Shown here piece after piece: positions 48,742 through 59,782 of a DNA stretch of 64,000 bases. Origin of the DNA: Macrocybe gigantea. Its lineage: Eukaryota; Basidiomycota; Agaricomycetes; Agaricales; Callistosporiaceae. The stretch lies in NCBI GenBank assembly GCA_011319805.1, contig SJRY01000080.1, positions 372,001-436,000 on the forward strand. Direction: 5' to 3'. A model generated the notes under the pieces. It was not told where the DNA came from, did no database searches, and saw only the letters and a program-made list of their open reading frames with translations. A program made the position numbers and the translations under genes. The stretch's first letter is position 1; every line of letters begins with the position of its first letter.

Positions 48742-51700
48742 TTATGAGCGTGCCGACATGTCACCAGCTATAGTTACGCTGGCCGTAGAAGAATTTGCGT
48801 GAGCGAAATTCATGCTGTTGAGACGTGGCAGCCGAATTTTAAGCGTCGGCGTCGCTGGAGCAGAAGACGGTACTAGAACCGAAACTGAAGTAGCTGCGGC
48901 GCGACCTGGGGTGCGCAGAGCCTTGCGCCGTTCCCTTTCCTTGGCATCTCGATTGTCATTTTGGTCTATAGCTTCTGCCATATTGTTGCCGCTGTCTCGC
49001 GTATCTCTCTCCTTGGGTCTCCGTAATTGTCTCTCTTTTCTATCTTCCGAGCGATGGTCTATCGGAATTCTCGGCCCTGGGCGACGACCACCGCGTGAAC
49101 GTTTCGGTGTTCCCTGAATGATGAAGCTCTCATCATGAACGATGGTACGAGGTCCAACGCATCTAATAGACATACCTTGATTGCGGGGAGGAACGTAGAC
49201 ATAGAATCCTGGTCCAGGGGTTCCTGGCCATTAAAAGGGTTATCTAGTTCAGTTTCTTCCACCTACAAATATGAGTTTAATGATCAAAGGCATCGTTGTA
49301 TGCAACCAACCTTGACATGAGGGCGAGCCTTTCCCCCAACCGACTGAGGTACGCTGGGCATAGCGTTATCGACTTGGATGCTTTCTCTGCTAGAATCCTC
49401 TGCCCTTCGCAGGGAAATCTGTCATAAAAGATCGACCTTTTAGCTGAGACGAAGAAACTATTCCACGTACCCTCGAAAGTGACGTCCCGGCATTGATGGA
49501 GTCCTGATGTTTCGTTTTTGAGCGTAATTCCCGATCGCTGGGTCCAGGCGGTGCTATGTGAGTGGACTTGCGACGCTTTGCTGTATGGCTAGAAGATGTT
49601 GCGTCTACACTCGACTGGGAGTGCTTGGACTCAAAGGCTTTAGACGCAGTTCTCTATGAATAGTGGAATCCGTCAACACACGCACGTGCAAACGTTATGA
49701 GTCAAGTGGTCTACCTTGGCGGAGGTGTTATAGCTCATCATAGGCGTTGCTGCAGACAAGTTGTCAGACTCGGTCTGTATAGCGGCATCTGCCTTAGCCG
49801 CTCCGTGAGTGCCGTTGACAATGACTCTAGTCCTGATACAATCAACGCGCGGACGTCGCAGAGAGCACAGCAACTAAAAAGAACGCTGAGCATGAAGGTG
49901 AGAAGATTGAACATGAGCTTACGTGGGCCGCCTTGAGCTCGGCCATGTCCTGGTCAGAAAAATCGTTTCCGCTTCCCTGTTCATTAATGTCGTCCAGAGA
50001 ACTCAGGGAAGTCAATGGAGAGGACATTCTCGAATCAGAATTTGTTGCTCTACATGTATCGAGTCTCGTTAACACTTCACAGGCAAAGAGTGTTGCAGTA
50101 GAGATACCTTTTCGGCTGTTCGACTTTGTTGAGTTTATTCCAGAAATCCAGAATTACTACGCGCTCTGGGACTCTGTAACGGCGACCGTTAATTAAAACT
50201 TCGTCAACGGCAATTTTGGACGTGGTTTGTAATGGGTGAGTAGCTTCCGGATGGATAATTTCAACATTCCCGTTATTAAACTGATGAGGTTTTGTGATAT
50301 CAATAGGCGGCACGCCCTGTTTGGGAATCCGCCGTTTGGATGGCTAGAAGACGTCAGATAAGTGGAGATTAATATACAATGACGAACATACTAGAACCTG
50401 TTCTGCATGGTTAGGGCACATCCATTTCTTCATGAAAGGCGGTATTGAGGGTAAAGGCGGGTCCAGGCAGTCCAGGTGCCAGTGCAAGTTGCAGTAATCA
50501 CACGAAATGATGCTTTTCCAAGTACCTGTCTTAGCTGAAGACCTTCTTGCGCGCTTCGAAGCGGATGTAGCAGCGGTGAGGTCTTCAGGAAGTGCTGATT
50601 TGCCACACCGAAAACAAAGTACGGGTGCATTGTTCTTGTCCTTCAGTCGGTAGGCATCCCGATCTTCCAACTGGGTATGGCGGCTACGGAGAGTCTCAAT
50701 ATATGCGTTTCGAGGGATGGCGAAGGCTTACTTGGGACGGAGTTGCCTGACTTCTGAACTATCCACATATGCGCCTCTAGGTCCAGTGGCAACTAGCAGC
50801 AATTTTACTCCACAAAATTCTGATATGAAATTTCGATTACCCACCGTCTTTAAAAAACGTTCTTATATCCTCTGGCAGCTGAAATTCGACCGGAATGGAA
50901 GTTTGCAGTTGGTATATAAGTGGCGAGAGAAGTGAGGGTGGTGGTTTCGAGGGTGGATGCTGAGACTGGTCTGAGAAACAGCATTCACAACGAACATGAC
51001 GGTCTGCATACCTTGCGGATGATACAGCTAGGACAAAACCACCTGCTATCGCCCTCATCGATGCTCTCCACGGGCGGATTTAGACACCAAAGATGGAAAG
51101 CTCGAGGACAACCATCGCAGTAAACCAAGGCACCCTGAGAGCGACAAGAAGAACAATGATCTTCATTGTTAAGCTGATGGGACAAGTGATCAATAAAGAT
51201 CAGCGAAGGCAGTTTTGACCTACAATGTTGGAGGAGGGCTCCGGTGAATGAAGAGAGACGAATTTTGGCTCCTCCTTCACTCTGATAACCGGAATGTCCA
51301 CTTCCTTTTCCTTGCCTTTATCCCTCCTCCTCGGCCGTCCTACGTGGGAGCCTGTTTTCCCCTCTTTTACGTTAGGCATTGAAGTGGAGCGAGAAATCGG
51401 CATCTCCTCATCAAGGAGCATCGAAGATTCCGCCTCTAATGAGGGCCCATCGACAATGGTAACCTCGCTGTCAGCAGGATGGTCAATAGTTGGTGTGAAG
51501 GAGGCTCCGTTTTGACTGCGAGCTGAGGCACGTTGCGCACGGCTGCTAGCGGTTCTTTGAGTTCAGGAGCGAAAAGTGACGTGGTCGCCATGCAATTTCA
51601 GCGAAATGGTTGACAGAAAACAGTTGAAATTTTGAGGGCATGGACACAGTGCTCGCATCAGTCGTCTACGCTCCGTGAATACGAAAGACAAACGACGTAC

Positions 51701-51990
51701 CCCTTGTCGACTCGGGAACGCTTCGAGCCGGAGCCCTCGAGGTCATGGCCAATCAAAGTACCATGCATAATTCCGGAGTACGTGGATCCAGGATCAGAGG
51801 GAGGAAGGTAGGAGAGGGGCGTAGAAGGCTTTCTGGGATCCCGCTTTTGCGCAGATTGTTGTATGGCGGCTAGTGATGGAGGCCCGGGAAGAATTTCTGT
51901 TGCAAGGCTCGCATCCCCCTCAAGGTGAGTTGGCTGATGAACAGGGACACCAGGCAACATATAGACCGGCAGACTGGCGGTCGAAGCCAT
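48742..51990 (-). CDS. RCO1: RCO1-like PHD-finger subunit of an Rpd3S/Clr6-II histone deacetylase complex
   Basis: By family, targets a class-I deacetylase to transcribed chromatin (yeast Rco1, fission yeast Cph1/2, animal PHF12). Starts MASTASLPVYMLPGVPVHQP. A basic AT-hook-like patch (HVGRPRRRDKGKEKEV, 51310-51350) precedes PHD1 at about 51030-51180 (CSSCRSQGALVYCDGC, FHLWCLNPPVE, RWFCPSC). PHD2 is at about 50390-50620 (CFRCGKSALPEDL, IISCDYCNLHWHLDCLD, KKWMCPNH). After it come EVLINGRRYRVPERVVILDF (the conserved post-PHD block) and a long disordered, partly charged tail (RDAKERERRKALRTPGR). Ends AGDMSARS. At least eight introns. Confidence 0.88.
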
Positions 51991-52964
51991 TTTTCGCTGT
52001 ACTTTGAAGTACGCTAAGCTTCGAGCAAAGCACAGAGTAAAAACGAGATGGTGGCTTGAGCGGGTAAAGTCGATTAGCCACCCAAGGCGGACGACCAGTC
52101 GGTTTCTGCTGTTTTTTTTTTTTCTTTTTTAACAACAGCATTGTTCATTCAACGGCCGTGAGCACTACAAAAGCATCTGTACACTACGTATCCCCCAAGT
52201 GCAATCGACCACCTGGGTTATCACTAGGCTGGAAAGTGCCGCCAGTGGTACTAAGGCGCCTAACCGACCGACGCGAACATAGCTTTCTGAGGCTTTCTCG
52301 CTACGGCGCACCAATGAGACTGCCTTGAAGGGTAGCGGGATGCGCTAGAAAAGGCCTCTCCAACACGGGTGGCATGGTGATTCATAATGCATGTCTGAGA
52401 GCTCCCGCAAGGCTGGCTCGTCGTAAGGAAAGGAATTTCTAGATGTGGACCATCACAAACGACCATCTGCCCGCACTCTTGACGCCGCGAGTCAGTAGCC
52501 TGCGTAAGCCTGGGCTTTGATAATGGTATGTGGGGGACGACGGGCAAAAAAAAAAGACGGGTAGTCGCGGAGGCCCTGCAGCAAGATCCGATGACAGGTA
52601 AATACATTGGTCCCAGTAGATGTTGCAGGAATTGTAACGTCCTCGGTATCCTAGATGCCCGTATGCAACATTTTGCCGGCCTCGATGTCTCGACTGATGC
52701 ATTTAAAAGCATACGTGATGGGTAGAAACTACGCACCACATAGAACTGGGGCTTTTATTCCCCTGCGATAAGACCGGGCTGAAGGGCATATGAAGTGCAG
52801 ATTGCGAAGGCCGTAGGTGTACCTCGCCTGCAGCATGGCTTGCACAAAACATGATTATTGCCCATGGGATTATGAGTGCCAACGATATCCAGGTCGCAAG
52901 TGGTGAGTGCTGACAAAGAGATGAACGCACAAGCAAGATCGTCGTCTCGTAATCGACCACCAAC
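51991..52964. promoter_or_regulatory. Long region between RCO1 and PRP38 starts, with a T-tract
   Basis: A 974-bp gap between divergent starts. A near-pure T run lies at 52110-52130. A possible minus-strand gene inside it is listed separately with low confidence. No tRNA-like structure noticed. Confidence 0.4.
52260..52739 (-). CDS. Possible small Cys-containing gene (unconfirmed)
   Basis: A 480-nt minus-strand frame (ending AMFASVG) contains regularly spaced Cys (CGQMVVCDG, QPCGSSQTCIMNHHATR) and may connect through introns to hydrophobic frames up to about 53000 (ISLALIIPWAIIMFC). I recognise no family and could not build a single gene model with an ATG. It would overlap the PRP38 start if extended. 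It may be a real small gene, a decayed one, or chance. Confidence 0.2.
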   Translation of the reverse strand: MVRSFYPSRMLLNASVETSRPAKCCIRASRIPRTLQFLQHLLGPMYLPVIGSCCRASATTRLFFLPVVPHIPLSKPRLTQATDSRRQECGQMVVCDGPHLEIPFLTTSQPCGSSQTCIMNHHATRVGEAFSSASRYPSRQSHWCAVARKPQKAMFASVG

Positions 52965-53973
52965 ATGGCTAATACGACCATCACTGGCGCGAAAGCCATA
53001 CATGGGCAGAATCCCCAGGCAAAGGACACCGCATGGCTCACTCTTTGCCGAAGCTGATTGTTTCTCTTAGTTCTTGGTTGAGACCGTCATCCGAAATCGT
53101 ATCTACGAATCAACCTATTGGAAAGAGCATTGCTTTGCTCTGACTGGTAAGTCCTGTTCCGTCTGCCTTATGTCGGAACTGCCTGACTGGACCTGTGTAG
53201 CGGCCAGTCTCATCGACAAAGCAATAGAACTCAACGCTATCGGCGGTGTATACGGGAACCAGAGGCCCACCGAATTTCTTTGCCTGCTTCTCAAGCTTTT
53301 GCAGATTCAGCCAGAGAAAGAAATTTTAATTGAGTATATGCAAGCTGATGAATTCAAGTGCGTTTTCGTTCTTTGATTACCAAGCGTTTTCTGACCTGTT
53401 CCGCAGGTATCTGCGCGCGTTAGCTGCACTTTATATACGAATGACATTCAGAGCCGTTGAGGTGTATGAACTTTTGGAACCTCTGCTGAAGGACTATAGG
53501 AAGCTTCGCGTGAGAGTCACCAGTGCGTGTTCTTGGTTTGATTTGCCCTCAGTAACTGACCGCCAGCGGAGATAGGTGGCTATACCCTGACATATATGGA
53601 TGAATTCGTGTATTCCCTCTTAACCGAGGAGAGAGTTTGCGATATTATTCTGCCAAGAATCGGCAAGAGACAAATTTTGGAAGATACCGGGGAGATAGGA
53701 CCCAGGAAAAGCCGTCTACTGGATGCGATGGAGGGAAAGAGCGATAGTGGCGGTGAAAGTGGTCGCTCGCGCAGTCCCAGTCGAAGCCCCAGTCGACGCC
53801 GGAGCCTGAGCATGGGATCATATCGTAGTCGAAGTCGATCAACTAGTCCCAGTCGCAAAGGGAGCAGGACATCGTCACCTAGCATGTCAAGATCGCGGTC
53901 TCCGTCCGGATCATATCGCTCACGCAGTCGCAGTATTTCGCCAGACCGCATGATGACTGTTGGGCCAACATGA
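52965..53973 (+). CDS. PRP38: Pre-mRNA-splicing factor 38
   Basis: Tri-snRNP/B-complex protein needed for spliceosome activation. Exon 1 is MANTTITGAKAIHGQNPQ and is joined to FLVETVIRNRIYESTYWKEH through a GC-AG intron (53019-53070). The PRP38 domain continues AASLIDKAIELNAIGGVYGN, QRPTEFLCLLLKLLQIQPEK, YLRALAALYIRMTF, LLEPLLKDYRKLR, YTLTYMDEFVYSLL and VCDIILPRIGKRQILE. The C-terminal 85 residues form an RS domain (SGRSRSPSRSPSRRRSLS, SYRSRSRSTSPSRKG), present in animal PRP38 but absent in budding yeast. Five exons. Convergent with uL15m, 119 bp apart. Confidence 0.92.
53019..53070 (+). other. GC-AG intron in PRP38
   Basis: CCCCAG is followed by GCAAAG at the donor; the acceptor is TTTCTCTTAG. 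Splicing joins NPQ to FLVET exactly as in homologues. No GT donor in this stretch gives the same junction. Confidence 0.75.
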
Positions 53974-54092
53974 CGGCTTGTTGTAGTGCCTTGCGTAACT
54001 ATTCATCACTGCTGTGGTGTCCGTCTGCGGCAAGCTCTAATTAATCAGCGTTAGATTGGTGAAGGAGATTAATCAAAGCACTGTAGCACTAA

Positions 54093-55043
54093 TTATTTTT
54101 TCTGTGTATCGAAGTCTTGTTTCTTCCAAGCGCCAAGCTCCTCTGACAGGGCTTTCCACCGCTCCTCGACGAACGGCAAGTTTTGCATGGATGCAATAGT
54201 GGCTGGTGATAGATAACCCCGGTTTTTGTGCTTCCCATACCAAGCTGTTCGACACCGTTAGTCATACGATGCGACGGCACGACAATTGTGAAAAGCATAC
54301 TGATATCTTCGCGACGCGTAGGAGCCGCAGACATCCTATCTGTACGACCCTTGATGCAGTCACGGAGTGCGAGGTCGTTGTAATACTTGCACACGATTTT
54401 CCCGCCGGTGGCCTCTATGGCTTTGATTGCGCTCTTTGAAGCTCGGGACGCAACAATGTAGACTGGCGTTTTGAATTGTTCAGCACCCTAGGGGTTACGT
54501 TAATTATAGCGGCGTTCAGTTGCTCGGCTACGGAGAACGCACATCACCCAGAATCTTCACGCCGTCGTGAGCACCATGAACGCAACCGCTCAAAAGCAGC
54601 TCCCGTGCAGTGATAGGTCTCTCCGGCGAAGAGGTCAATCGCCCTTGATCAATCCAGTGTTGAATGCGATCCAAGTTTACAGGTGCCCAAGTCTTCGCAT
54701 TTCTATAATGACAATGACATGAGGCGAGTGAAATGCATGGAGAGGAACAGAACGGCGAACTGGTTGATGAAACCGCGTTTGGGAAAAAGTTTTGTGATGG
54801 GAGTCTGACCGCCCTCAAAGCCAGGTCTTATTCCAGGACCTGAACGCGATTTTTGGCCATTTGAGCCACGTCCAGACGTGCCACCGTAACCAGAGGCTTG
54901 ACCTCGCCCAACACGTTTTTGCTGGTCAATCGTATGTGAGACATGAGAGCTTAAAAATGGAAAAAAACCACCTTATGTTGGGACCCCGGTGCGGGCTTGA
55001 GGTTAGCAAGGGTGACAGGAGCAGACCGAAGCCGTGAAGCCAT
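54093..55043 (-). CDS. MRPL10: Mitochondrial large-subunit ribosomal protein uL15m
   Basis: Mitochondrial L15 homologue in the large subunit near the peptidyl transferase region. [20 protein letters not shown] is the presequence and start. After an intron, [18 protein letters not shown] and SNGQKSRSG form the Gly-rich L15 loop, followed by [16 protein letters not shown] and LFPKRGF. The middle exon gives [18 protein letters not shown] and [20 protein letters not shown]. The L15 C-terminal motif is [20 protein letters not shown], then [11 protein letters not shown]. The extension ends [10 protein letters not shown]. Divergent from the GMC gene with 129 bp between starts. Confidence 0.92.
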
Positions 55044-55172
55044 TGACTACAATGAGTTCGGATGAAGAGAATGTCGTATCACGTGCCTACTCTGCTGTTG
55101 AGTCTCTCAAGCCATGGGTCCAAAGCCATATATACGCCATGGACTCTCACAGTCGTCGTTTCGGAGCAAGCA

Positions 55173-57423
55173 ATGAAACTGTCATGCATTCTTCTCGCTC
55201 TGCCGACAATTGGCCCTGTCGTGGCCCTGGTATCACGCAGTTTCGACCATCTTACTAGGATATCAACACTCCCAGAGTATGATTTCATCGTCGTTGGAGG
55301 CATGTCCTGTAATTTTGACCATGTCCACAAATTCTGACAAATCCAAGGTGGCACGGCCGGCAATGTCATTGCGAATCGTTTGACCGAGAATCCAGCCGTT
55401 AACGTTCTTGTCCTTGAGGCCGGAAACACGTTCGTTCCTTTTCGGCTTCATCGTCGTTCGCCCTCTTACCTCCGTACAGGAATGCCGACGCTCTTGAAAC
55501 CATGGTACCTTTCTACTGTACCAGGCTTTCTAACACTAGATATGATTGGAACTTCACTACTCTTCCCCAACTTGGGCTTCATGGCCGTGTAATCAACTAC
55601 CCTAGGGGTTTCGTCCTCGGCGGCAGTAGTTCTATAAGTTATACCCTCCCTGCCTAGCATATTGAACTTTGAGCTAAAACCGCTTTTTAGACGGCATGTT
55701 CTATACAAGGGGATCAGCTGAAGATTATGACCGATACGCAGCGATCACAAAAGACCAAGGATGGTCCTGGGATAGCGTTCAGAAGTACATCCGCAAGGTC
55801 CTTCCTCTATGTGAATTCTGCTGGGATTTTTTTAATGACTACTGTTTTCCGCAGAACGAGAAATTTGTGGCACCTGCTGATCATCACAACACAACGGGTC
55901 AATTCAACCCTGTCTTTCATAGCACTAATGGCGTGAATTCGGTCAGTCTGGAGGGCTACCCTCAGGCTATTGACGACATGATAGTGCAAGCAACTCGCGA
56001 ATTGGAAGACTTTCCATTCAACCTGGATATGAATTCTGGTTATCCCCTTGGTCTCGGTGTGCATATACTGTCTTGGCGCTCTTCGCTTCGATTCTGATTA
56101 TCCTACTCTCAGGATGGCTTCAGGCCACAATCAATAAAGGGTTGCGCAGCAGTTCTGCGACGTCCTATCTCGCCCCGCATATCGTGAACAGGCCAAACCT
56201 ACACATCCTTTTGAACGCGCGAGTCACTCGCATTCTTACTGTCCAGAATAATACGCTGAAGTTTCGCACTGTTGAATTCTTGGAAGACCTCGAAGGTTTG
56301 CAGTAGATGACATCTCAAACCTTCTCTATAATTTTGAAGGCTCTAGGGCCGAGAAAATATATAACTGCAGCCAAGGAAATCATACTATCCGCAGGGACCA
56401 TTGGCACGCCTCATTTACTGCTAAATTCTGGAATAGGCGACAGAAATCATCTAGACGTCCTCGGCATACAGGTCATTCATCACCTACCAGATGTCGGCAG
56501 GAACCTATCAGACCATCCACGACTCGCTAATAATTGGTTCGTCAACTCCAATTCCACATTCGACGCGATCAACCGCAACGTCACTGTTGCAACTCAACTG
56601 CTTCAAATGTGGATGAAAACGCAACGTGGACCATTGGTTGATACTTTCGTCTCGCATCTGTCCTTCTCCCGTTTGCTTGATCCAGTCATGAAGGGCTGGA
56701 ATGATCCTGCTGCAGGTCCAAGAACACCACATTACGAACTGGGTTTCTCGGTATATTACTTATATTACTCAGCTTGCTGAATGACTGACGTCCAAGCTAG
56801 AATGGATTTGTGGGAACCGTACCTTCTTCCGGAAATTTCATAGGGATAACGACAAGAGTTGTCTCCCCCACGTCTCGTAAGTATCGAGACTTGAAGTCAA
56901 CCTAGGAATATCAAAATGAATCGAGTCAGGTGGCTCAATCATGTTGAGGTCAAACAATACTTTGGACGCGCCTTTCGTCGACCCAGGATTTCTATCCACG
57001 GAGTTTGACATTCTAACTATGAGAGAGGCGGTCAAGGCGGCTCGACGGTTTCTGTCGGCTTCGGTCTGGAAAGGCTATGTCGAGGCAGCCTTTGGGGATT
57101 TATCCAATGCTACGACGGACACCCTACTAGACCAATACATACGCGACCAGACTGGGACGTCTGCGCATCCCGTTGGCACCGCGAGCATGTCTGCCGAAAG
57201 CGCTACCCATGGTGTAGTCAATCCTGACCTGCGTGTCAAGGGCTTGTCGGGCGTCCGTATCGTTGATGCATCCATTCTGGTATGCCTCGGATGGCCACCC
57301 CCTTGTCCATGCTTACGCAGATTCGCTTCTCAGCCATTTGTTCCGAGTGCACATACGCAAGCGGCTGTCTATGTTGTTGCAGAAAGGGGGGCTGATCTGA
57401 TTAGGAGTTTCTGGGGGATTTGA
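55173..57423 (+). CDS. Secreted GMC-family FAD oxidoreductase (aryl-alcohol oxidase-like)
   Basis: MKLSCILLALPTIGPVVALV is a signal peptide. The FAD-binding motif YDFIVVGGGTAGNVIA is joined across an intron, then NRLTENPAVNVLVLEAGNT. GMC signature 1 is PRGFVLGGSSSI (about 55605-55640) and signature 2 is SAGTIGTPHLLLNSGIG (about 56395-56440). Substrate-side blocks are GMFYTRGSAEDYDRYA, GWSWDSVQKYI, GWLQATINKGLRSSSATSYL. The catalytic pair is the His of SAHPVGTASM (about 57160-57190) and of HTQAAVYVVAERGADLIR near the end. Many glucose/aryl-alcohol/alcohol oxidases share this layout, so the substrate is not assigned. H2O2 supply for lignin decay is a possible role. Roughly ten short introns. 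Confidence 0.87.
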
Positions 57424-57445
57424 ATTTGTTATATGTCTTGCCTAC

Positions 57446-57845
57446 TAGGGTCGGGTTGAAAAGTCACGTTTAATAAACTCTGTTTATAAACAGCTGTTTT
57501 AAACGAAAATTCATGGTGATTTTCCGGATGTTGAAAACTGTTGGAAAGCCTAGAAACGGCTGGACGAGGCATTGGTCACTACTGTCCTATCCATTGCATC
57601 GATTGTAGAAGAGATGGTCAATGAGCCTAACAATGGGCTTGGATCCCTTCTTGAAGACTGGTAGATGGATTATTCACAATTTTTAACTGCTAATGAATTT
57701 TCAACCGATAAAAAAACAGTGTTGAAAATTGTTTAAAACCCACCGTTTTAAACTGTTTATAATAGCTGTGTAAAATACGTGTCCGACGCCCCATGTTTAT
57801 AAACCAGTTGAAAAAAAACACGGCGAATTTTTCAACCCGACCCTA
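57446..57845. mobile_element. 400-bp MITE, hAT type (perfect 17-bp TIR, 8-bp target duplication)
   Basis: The left end 57446-57462 begins TAGGGTCGGGTTGAAAA and the right end 57829-57845 is its exact reverse complement. The 8-bp sequence TTGCCTAC flanks both sides (57438-57445 and 57846-57853). The interior is A/T-rich, has no transposase ORF, and holds subterminal palindromes such as GTTTATAAAC and GTTTTAAAC near each end. An 8-bp duplication and T/CAGGG-type ends are typical of hAT elements. It inserted between the GMC gene and the tRNA isopentenyltransferase gene. Confidence 0.9.
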
Positions 57846-57906
57846 TTGCCTACATAATAAACCTTTTCTGGATTGCTCCTCCAGTGCTTGTAGTACCACC
57901 ATCGCG

Positions 57907-59747
57907 ATGGGCAACTTGCGACCATTGATTGCGATATGCGGCACGACTGGCGTCGGGAAATCAAAGTTGGCGATTGAACTTGCCCTGTACCTTTCCCAGC
58001 GCGTCGCCTCAGATGGATGGCGAGGTGCCAGGATCGTCAATGCTGATGCGCTGCAAGTGTACCGCGGCCTAGACGTTATCACAAACAAGGTCCCGGAGGC
58101 CGAGCGACAGGGCGTTGAACACGTCTTGATGGGCTACAGGTCGCATCGGGAGCAGTATATTGTCGGACAGTGGATCGAGGATGCACTCAACGTGGTGGGT
58201 GTCATTCTGCGGAAGTATCGCTTTGGATTGACCGCGCCGACGCACAGATCGAGGAGACGCATCGAAAAAAGCAGATTCCTATCGTTGTCGGCGGGACGTC
58301 GTACTGGATACAACACTTGCTGTTCTCCAACAGACTTGTATCCAAAGTCGGCGGCTCCATTACCCAGACCGAGAATCCGCGAAACCAGGCCGCAGAAACG
58401 TGCTTGTCAGAAGAGCTGGAAAGCCTTGTCGCTTCTCTCCCGCCAAACTTGCATTCGCTTTTTGACCATCTTCCAGAACATCCACCCTCGGCAGCCTCAG
58501 AACCCGATGCAGCATACGATCTCCACATCCTTCTGTCTATTCTGGACCCACTTGTGGCGGCTCGCTGGCATTGGCGGGACACACGCAAAGTGCTACGGAG
58601 TCTGCGCATTGTGAAGGAGACGGGCAGGAGGCCAAGCGACATATTCAGCGAGCAAATGGAGGCGGGCAACTCGAGCAAGGCAAGGTCAGCTTCTGTGTGT
58701 CTGTGTGCATAGCTCTGCTGAAACAGTGAACATCGTTTCCGCCCCAGGTACCGGGCTCTGTGCTTTTGGCTGTATGCCGAAACTGCGGTTCTTTCCAAGC
58801 GGCTTGATGACCGGGTGGATGACATGATTGAGGTGCTTCTGGCTTCTCTCCTTCGAAACTCTTTCAACTCAATACGCCGAATGTTAGCAAGGCTTACTTG
58901 ACGAAGTCCGCAGCCTTTGGCAAGAAGTGGACGCGCGGCAAGCTTCGAGCCCGTCATCAGAATCGCAACCTGTCGACTTCACGTTTGGGATATACCAATC
59001 GATAGGCAATTCCCTCGCCCACTGGAGCCAAAACCGTTGCTAATCTATCAATGAAAAGGATTCAAAGAGTTCTATCACTATCTGTCGTCCCCTGAAAGGA
59101 CAATACAAGACTTCGAGAATGCCAGGGAGCGAATGAAAATTTCCACGAGACAATACGCGAAGCGCCAGGTGTCGTGGATAAAGAATAAGCTTCTCCCTGT
59201 TATACACGCCGCAAACGAAGAGCATCCATCAACGTCTTTGTATGTGCTCGATGCTACACGTCAGCAATATCTCCTGCAATGCGTGTCATTGACTATGAGC
59301 TTACTTGCGAATAGGCGATTCGTGGTTGACTGATGTTCAAAATCCGGCTATCAGCATCGCTGAGAGTAAGCCAGCTTTCTTTACTCCGGCCTAACACTGC
59401 CTAATGCCATAGCAGATTTTATTGCAAATGAAACGCTCCCTGATCCACTATCTTTATCTGAAGTAGCCAGACAAATGCTCGGGTGCGTGAAGACGGCGAA
59501 CAAGTATGTTGTTTACATCGTCGATGAGACGTTCATTGATGTATTCTTGAACCTCAGTCCAATAGCCGTTCTGAACGCGAGACGGAAGCTAGTATGCGAC
59601 GTCTGTACCGATGAGCCGAATCGACCATTCATGGTCGAAGAAGGTCACGAGTGGGACGTGCACGTAAATAGCAAGGCACATCGGGGACGACGAACGAAAG
59701 CGGAGCGCCGCACCAAAATCATCCACGGCTCAGAGACTAGTTCATAA
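57907..59747 (+). CDS. MOD5: tRNA dimethylallyltransferase (isopentenyl-A37)
   Basis: Adds dimethylallyl to N6 of A37 in tRNAs reading UNN codons, in cytosol and mitochondria. Starts MGNLRPLIAICGTTGVGKSK with the P-loop GTTGVGKS. Then come RIVNADALQVYRGLDVITNK and GVEHVLMGY. After introns, AQIEETHRKKQIPIVVGGTS, YWIQHLLF and WHWRDTRKVLRSLRIVKETG follow. The tRNA-contact part has YRALCFWLYAETAVLSKRLD, FTFGIYQSIGYKEF, ARERMKISTRQYAKRQ and VSWIKNKLLP. The C-terminal U1-type zinc finger (CDVC.. HVNSKAHRGR) is typical of eukaryotic forms. A longer in-frame start at 57793 lies inside the MITE and was rejected. Confidence 0.9.
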
Positions 59748-59782
59748 CGATCCTTGACTTTACATGTAAGCGGATCTGTCAA

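Noticed and set aside
57793..57906. Longer N-terminus for the tRNA isopentenyltransferase starting at 57793
   Set aside because: The extension lies mostly inside the hAT-type MITE; the ATG at 57907 begins right before the P-loop region as in homologues.
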